Source: Bacillota bacterium (GTDB lineage Bacteria > Bacillota > Clostridia > Peptostreptococcales > Anaerovoracaceae). Taken from it: 8,699 bases of DNA. The notes beneath the pieces were generated by a model. That model did no database searches and was not told the origin of the DNA. It saw only the letters and a list, made by a program, of their open reading frames with translations. Shown one piece after another: positions 5,169 through 8,699 of this stretch. The position numbers and the translations under genes are program-made. The stretch lies in assembly GCA_017936025.1 (NCBI GenBank), contig JAGBGL010000087.1:1-8699 (forward strand). The letters are read 5' to 3'. Every line of letters begins with the position of its first letter. The first letter of the stretch is position 1.

Positions 5169-7226
5169 ATGGCAGCAGCCAAAAAGAATCTGGTGATCGT
5201 AGAGTCGCCTTCAAAAGCAAAAACAATAGGAAAATTCCTGGGGAGCAGATACAAAGTTATCGCTTCTGTGGGACATGTAAGGGATCTTCCTAAGAGTAAA
5301 CTGGGGATCGATATCGAGAATGATTTCGAACCGCAGTATATTTCCATACGCGGAAAAGGCGATATAATAAAAGAACTGAAGAAAGAAGCGAAGAATGCAG
5401 CTAAGATATTCCTCGCAACCGACCCTGACCGTGAAGGGGAAGCGATTTCCTGGCACCTGGCATATCTGCTGGGCATAGACCCCGATACTCCATGCAGGAT
5501 CGTATTCAATGAAATCACAAAGAAAACTGTACAGGGAGCGATCAAGAATCCGCGCCCTATCGATATAAAACTGGTCGATGCGCAGCAGGCGAGAAGGGTC
5601 CTGGACAGACTGGTAGGCTACCAGATCAGTCCGCTTCTGTGGAGGAAAGTCAAAAGAGGCCTCTCTGCAGGAAGAGTTCAGTCTGCGGCACTGAAAATCA
5701 TATGCGACAGAGAAAATGAAATCAGAGCCTTCGAGCCGGAAGAATACTGGAACATTTCAGCGGGCTTCAAAAAAGGAAAGAAATTCACTGCGAAATTGAC
5801 AGAAAAAAGCAATGAAAAGATTTCTATAAAGAATCAGTCGGAGGCAGATGCTATCCTTGCTGATCTGGAAAAAGGAACTTATGTAGTAGATAAAATAGAA
5901 GAAAAAGAACGCAGCAGAAAAGCTTACGCGCCGTTCACTACGAGCAGCATGCAGCAGGAAGCTTCCACGAAACTGGGCTTCTCTACTAAGAAGACTATGA
6001 TGGTTGCCCAGCAGCTGTACGAAGGTGTCGACGTTAAAGGACGCGGAACTGTCGGTATTGTGTCATATATCCGTACTGACTCTGTGAGAGTATCTGACGA
6101 AGCAAGAAGTGCAGCAAAAGAATATATCACTGAAACTTTCGGAAGTGAATATCACAGTAACAATTTTTATTCCAATAAAAAGAAAGATGTACAGGACGCG
6201 CACGAGGCTATCCGTCCTTCCTTTGCGGATCTGGAACCGGATGCAATCAAGGCTTCCCTGATAAAGGATCAGTATAACCTGTACAAACTGATCTGGGCGA
6301 GATTCCTCGCGAGCCAGATGGCGCCTGCAAAATTCCTGAACGTTTCTGCAACAGTTAAAAACGGGGAATACGGACTTCGTGCTGCAGGTTCACAGATCCT
6401 GTTTGATGGTTACATGAAAGTCTATTCAAATTCCAAAGATGACGATACGGCAAAACTTCTGCCGGCACTGGCAGAGGGGGAAGTGCTGGAACCGGTGAAC
6501 GTGGAAGCACAGCAGAATTTCACACAGCCGCCTTCAAGATATTCCGAAGCGACACTGGTAAAAGACCTGGAAGAAAAGGATATCGGCAGACCTTCGACTT
6601 ACGCGCCTATCATGGCGACAATCATCGACCGTAAGTACGTGAAGAAGGAAAAGCGCATGCTGGTTCCTACAGAACTGGGCTTCATGGTAAACCAGATGAT
6701 GGAGGATTACTTCAGGGAAATCGTTGATACAGGCTTCACTGCTGATATGGAAGACAAGCTGGACGATGTTGAAGTAAAAGATGTAGACTGGAAAGACATT
6801 ATCAGAGATTATTATAAAATTCTGGAGAAAGAACTGGAAATCGCAGATAAAGAAATCGAAAAAGTTGAGTTTGAACTGGAGCTGACAGGCGAAGTGTGTG
6901 AACTCTGCGGTAAGCCTATGGCTGTCAGACACGGCAGATTCGGTGAATTTGCTGCATGTACCGGCTATCCGGAATGTAAAAATACAAAGGCGATTGTGAA
7001 ATCCATAGATGTTAAATGTCCTAGCTGCGGCAAGGATATTATTGCAAAGAGAAGCCGCACAGGCAGAGTCTTTTATGGATGCAGCGGCTATCCGGAATGT
7101 AACCAGTCATTCTGGAACAAACCGATAAACAGGCAGTGTCCTGAGTGCGGCAGTCTGCTTGTGGAAAAGAAGCATAAAAACGGTAATTACACGTGCTCTA
7201 ACGCAGAGTGCGCTTACAAAGAATAG
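5169..7226 (+). CDS. topA: DNA topoisomerase I (type IA)
   Basis: Relaxes negatively supercoiled DNA by cutting one strand through a 5'-phosphotyrosine link. The 685-residue protein has a TOPRIM domain at 1-120 (E12 in VESPSKA; D85-x-D87-x-E89 in TDPDREGEA), then the clamp domains. The catalytic tyrosine is Y300 in SYIRTDSVR, with R302 beside it; DAHEAIRP (343-350) and the GRPSTYAPI motif (473-481) also match the family. Three Cys4 zinc ribbons close the protein: C577/C580/C597/C603, C617/C620/C638/C644 and C657/C660/C676/C681. Length is normal for a Firmicute TopA. I use ATG 5169 because AGGAGG lies five bases upstream and MAAAKKNLVIVESP is the usual beginning. An in-frame TTG at 5127 would add 14 unconserved residues and overlaps the TATAAT. 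The hslV start follows 29 bases after the stop. Confidence 0.97.
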   Translation: MAAAKKNLVIVESPSKAKTIGKFLGSRYKVIASVGHVRDLPKSKLGIDIENDFEPQYISIRGKGDIIKELKKEAKNAAKIFLATDPDREGEAISWHLAYLLGIDPDTPCRIVFNEITKKTVQGAIKNPRPIDIKLVDAQQARRVLDRLVGYQISPLLWRKVKRGLSAGRVQSAALKIICDRENEIRAFEPEEYWNISAGFKKGKKFTAKLTEKSNEKISIKNQSEADAILADLEKGTYVVDKIEEKERSRKAYAPFTTSSMQQEASTKLGFSTKKTMMVAQQLYEGVDVKGRGTVGIVSYIRTDSVRVSDEARSAAKEYITETFGSEYHSNNFYSNKKKDVQDAHEAIRPSFADLEPDAIKASLIKDQYNLYKLIWARFLASQMAPAKFLNVSATVKNGEYGLRAAGSQILFDGYMKVYSNSKDDDTAKLLPALAEGEVLEPVNVEAQQNFTQPPSRYSEATLVKDLEEKDIGRPSTYAPIMATIIDRKYVKKEKRMLVPTELGFMVNQMMEDYFREIVDTGFTADMEDKLDDVEVKDVDWKDIIRDYYKILEKELEIADKEIEKVEFELELTGEVCELCGKPMAVRHGRFGEFAACTGYPECKNTKAIVKSIDVKCPSCGKDIIAKRSRTGRVFYGCSGYPECNQSFWNKPINRQCPECGSLLVEKKHKNGNYTCSNAECAYKE

Positions 7227-7255
7227 TTTTAAGGGGAAAAAACGGAGGTAGAATT

Positions 7256-7795
7256 ATGGTACAATTCCATGCAACAACAATCTGTGCAGTAAGAAGAGGT
7301 CCTGATGATATCTGTATCGGCGGAGACGGACAGGTGACTATGGGCGAAACTGCGATCATGAAAAACGGAGCAAAGAAAATAAAGAAAATCTACAAGAATA
7401 CTGTACTGACAGGATTTGCGGGCTCCGTAGCAGACGCGTTCTCTCTGACAGAAAAATTTGAAAGCAAACTGGATGAACACGGCGGAAATCTGAAGAGAGC
7501 TGCGGTAGCGCTGGCTCAGCTCTGGCGTTCCGATAAGGCGATGCGCAGCCTGGAAGCGCTGATGATAGTAGCAGATAAAGAAAGCCTGCTGGTGCTGTCC
7601 GGTAATGGGGAAGTTATCGAACCTGATCAGGATTTCATTGCGATCGGTTCCGGCGGAAACTATGCTTATGCGGCAGCAAAAGCTTTGTTCAATAACACAG
7701 ATATGACAGCAGAAGAAATCGTTAGAAAGTCACTGGAAATCGCGTCTTCTATTTGCGTATACACAAATGATCACATTTCAGTGGAAAAACTGTAG
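7256..7795 (+). CDS. hslV: ATP-dependent protease peptidase subunit HslV (ClpQ)
   Basis: Peptidase core of the HslVU (ClpQY) cytoplasmic protease, a double hexameric ring of proteasome beta-subunit fold. The 179-residue protein carries FHATTI (4-9), so the conserved nucleophile Thr would be T7 after removal of a six-residue propeptide. Other active-site positions are present: D24 in GGDGQ, K41 in GAKKI, and S132 in IGSGG. GFAGSVADAF (53-62) and CVYTND (167-172) are family signatures. Residue 2 is Val, not the Ser reported as the N-terminal nucleophile in Bacillus subtilis CodW. ATG 7256 is chosen because GGAGGT (7244-7249) sits seven bases upstream; a GTG at 7208 would add 16 residues overlapping topA. 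hslU starts nine bases after the stop, as expected for a stoichiometric partner. Confidence 0.95.
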   Translation: MVQFHATTICAVRRGPDDICIGGDGQVTMGETAIMKNGAKKIKKIYKNTVLTGFAGSVADAFSLTEKFESKLDEHGGNLKRAAVALAQLWRSDKAMRSLEALMIVADKESLLVLSGNGEVIEPDQDFIAIGSGGNYAYAAAKALFNNTDMTAEEIVRKSLEIASSICVYTNDHISVEKL

Positions 7796-7804
7796 GGGGA
7801 TAAT

Positions 7805-8699
7805 ATGGCGAACAAATTATATCAGATGACACCGCGCGAAATCGTTGCGGAACTGGACAAATATATCATCGGACAGGATGAAGCGAAAAAATCTGTAGCT
7901 GTTGCACTTAGAAACCGTTACAGAAGAAGTCTGCTTTCCGAAGAGATGCAGGAAGAAATCACACCTAAGAATATTCTGATGATGGGACCTACAGGGGTAG
8001 GTAAGACAGAAATCGCGAGAAGACTGGCTAGACTTATGGATGCTCCGTTTGTTAAGGTCGAAGCTACTAAATTCACAGAAGTAGGTTATGTAGGAAGAGA
8101 CGTAGACTCCATGATCCGTGACCTGGTTGAAGCTTCTATCCGCATCACAAAGCAGAGTCAGATGGATGAAAAATATGCTGTGGCTGAACAGATTGCAGAA
8201 GACCGCATCATCGAAGCCATCATTCCTGGCGGTAAGAAAACTGCTAAAACAAATACAGGAACAAAGAATCCGTTCGAAGCGTTCCTGGGCAGCGCAGGCT
8301 ACCAGAGTCAGAAAGAGCTGTACGAACAGCAGCAGGCTGAAAAGCAGAGCCAGGTTGCTCCTGAAGATGCTCAGAGTATCGAACTGGCAAGAGAACAGGT
8401 GCGTCAGCAGCTGAGAGACGGTCTTCTGGAAGAACAGTTCATTGAAATCCAGGTTACAGAAGCTCCGAAAGGAAATACTCTGGATCTGAACGGCGGAGAC
8501 GGCATGATCGCTATCGGAAACATTTTCGGCGATATGATGCCTGCTAAAAAGAAGAACAAGAAAGTAAAAGTTAAAGATGCAAGAAAGATCCTGCGTGAAG
8601 AAGAAGCCCAGAACATGATCGACATGGATCAGGTCATTGAGGACGCTCTGCACAATGCAGAACAGAATGGTATCATCTTTATTGACGAAATCGATAAGA
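7805..8699 (+). CDS. hslU: ATP-dependent protease ATPase subunit HslU (ClpY), N-terminal part (partial at window edge)
   Basis: AAA+ unfoldase that recognises, unfolds and threads substrates into the HslV chamber. The visible 298 residues read without interruption to the right edge, so roughly the last third is missing. Present are the N-terminal sequence TPREIVAELDKYIIGQDEAK (9-28), Walker A GPTGVGKT (61-68), the pore loop GYVGRD (94-99) that grips substrate, the variable I domain (about 110-240) with a Gln-rich stretch at 167-204, and Walker B IIFIDE (290-295) followed by IDK where the window stops. The I domain and pore motif separate HslU from ClpX. ATG 7805 follows the hslV stop; its ribosome binding site GGGGGA lies at 7795-7800. 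All 27 isoleucines avoid ATA (20 ATC, 7 ATT), unlike comM and dprA upstream. Confidence 0.96.
   Translation, partial: MANKLYQMTPREIVAELDKYIIGQDEAKKSVAVALRNRYRRSLLSEEMQEEITPKNILMMGPTGVGKTEIARRLARLMDAPFVKVEATKFTEVGYVGRDVDSMIRDLVEASIRITKQSQMDEKYAVAEQIAEDRIIEAIIPGGKKTAKTNTGTKNPFEAFLGSAGYQSQKELYEQQQAEKQSQVAPEDAQSIELAREQVRQQLRDGLLEEQFIEIQVTEAPKGNTLDLNGGDGMIAIGNIFGDMMPAKKKNKKVKVKDARKILREEEAQNMIDMDQVIEDALHNAEQNGIIFIDEIDK

Noticed and set aside
7208..7255. GTG upstream start for hslV overlapping the end of topA
   Set aside because: It would put 16 more residues before the FHATTI segment, has no ribosome binding site, and lies in topA zinc-ribbon codons. ATG 7256 has GGAGGT seven bases upstream.
7817..8653. 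Long open frame on the minus strand (278 codons) opposite hslU
   Set aside because: It is antisense to an unmistakable hslU, its product is Phe/Ser/Leu/His-rich low-complexity protein with no recognisable motif, and the frame is open because hslU codon bias avoids the triplets that would be stops on the other strand.
1..8699. CRISPR array, tRNA/rRNA, insertion sequence, prophage or defence island
   Set aside because: There are no spaced direct repeats, no cloverleaf-like segments, no transposase or integrase motifs and no flanking duplications. Every gene belongs to a known housekeeping or DNA-processing family.

Overview
The window is a chromosomal housekeeping segment, probably from a Firmicute (Bacillota). 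The evidence is A/G-rich ribosome binding sites with close GGAGG matches before almost every gene, moderate base composition, and a gene order (yraN, comM, dprA, topA, hslV, hslU) typical of that phylum. The direct topA-hslV junction and a Negativicutes- or Clostridia-like feel in the proteins suggest a lineage outside the Bacilli, but I cannot name a genus. I see no phage, transposon, plasmid, CRISPR or RNA gene.

There are three transcription units. (1) Positions 1-561, minus strand: the N-terminal part of a TrkA-type potassium-uptake regulator, running off the left edge. (2) Positions 693-2198, plus strand: a metallo-beta-lactamase-fold hydrolase and a Cof-type HAD phosphatase, closed by a strong intrinsic terminator. 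Units 1 and 2 diverge from a 131-bp region in which I place back-to-back extended -10 promoters. (3) From about 2210 to beyond the right edge, plus strand: yraN, comM, dprA, topA, hslV and a truncated hslU, tightly packed. The unit begins at a consensus TATAAT with a 15-bp palindrome over its -35 region. A second promoter-like element sits at the dprA/topA junction.

The third unit joins DNA-handling genes (ComM branch-migration helicase, DprA RecA loader, YraN nuclease-fold protein, topoisomerase I) to a two-component ATP-dependent protease (HslV peptidase and HslU unfoldase). In related genomes the next gene is often codY, which would lie outside this window. ComM and DprA are the natural-transformation proteins here, so the organism may be or may have been transformable, although both are also kept by non-competent bacteria.

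Nothing here amounts to a new system. The points worth a second look are an HslV N-terminus that needs propeptide removal and lacks the serine used in Bacillus subtilis, an approximately 27-residue insertion near the ComM C-terminus, a steep change in isoleucine codon use along one operon, the palindrome over the operon promoter, and several strong hairpins inside coding sequence.
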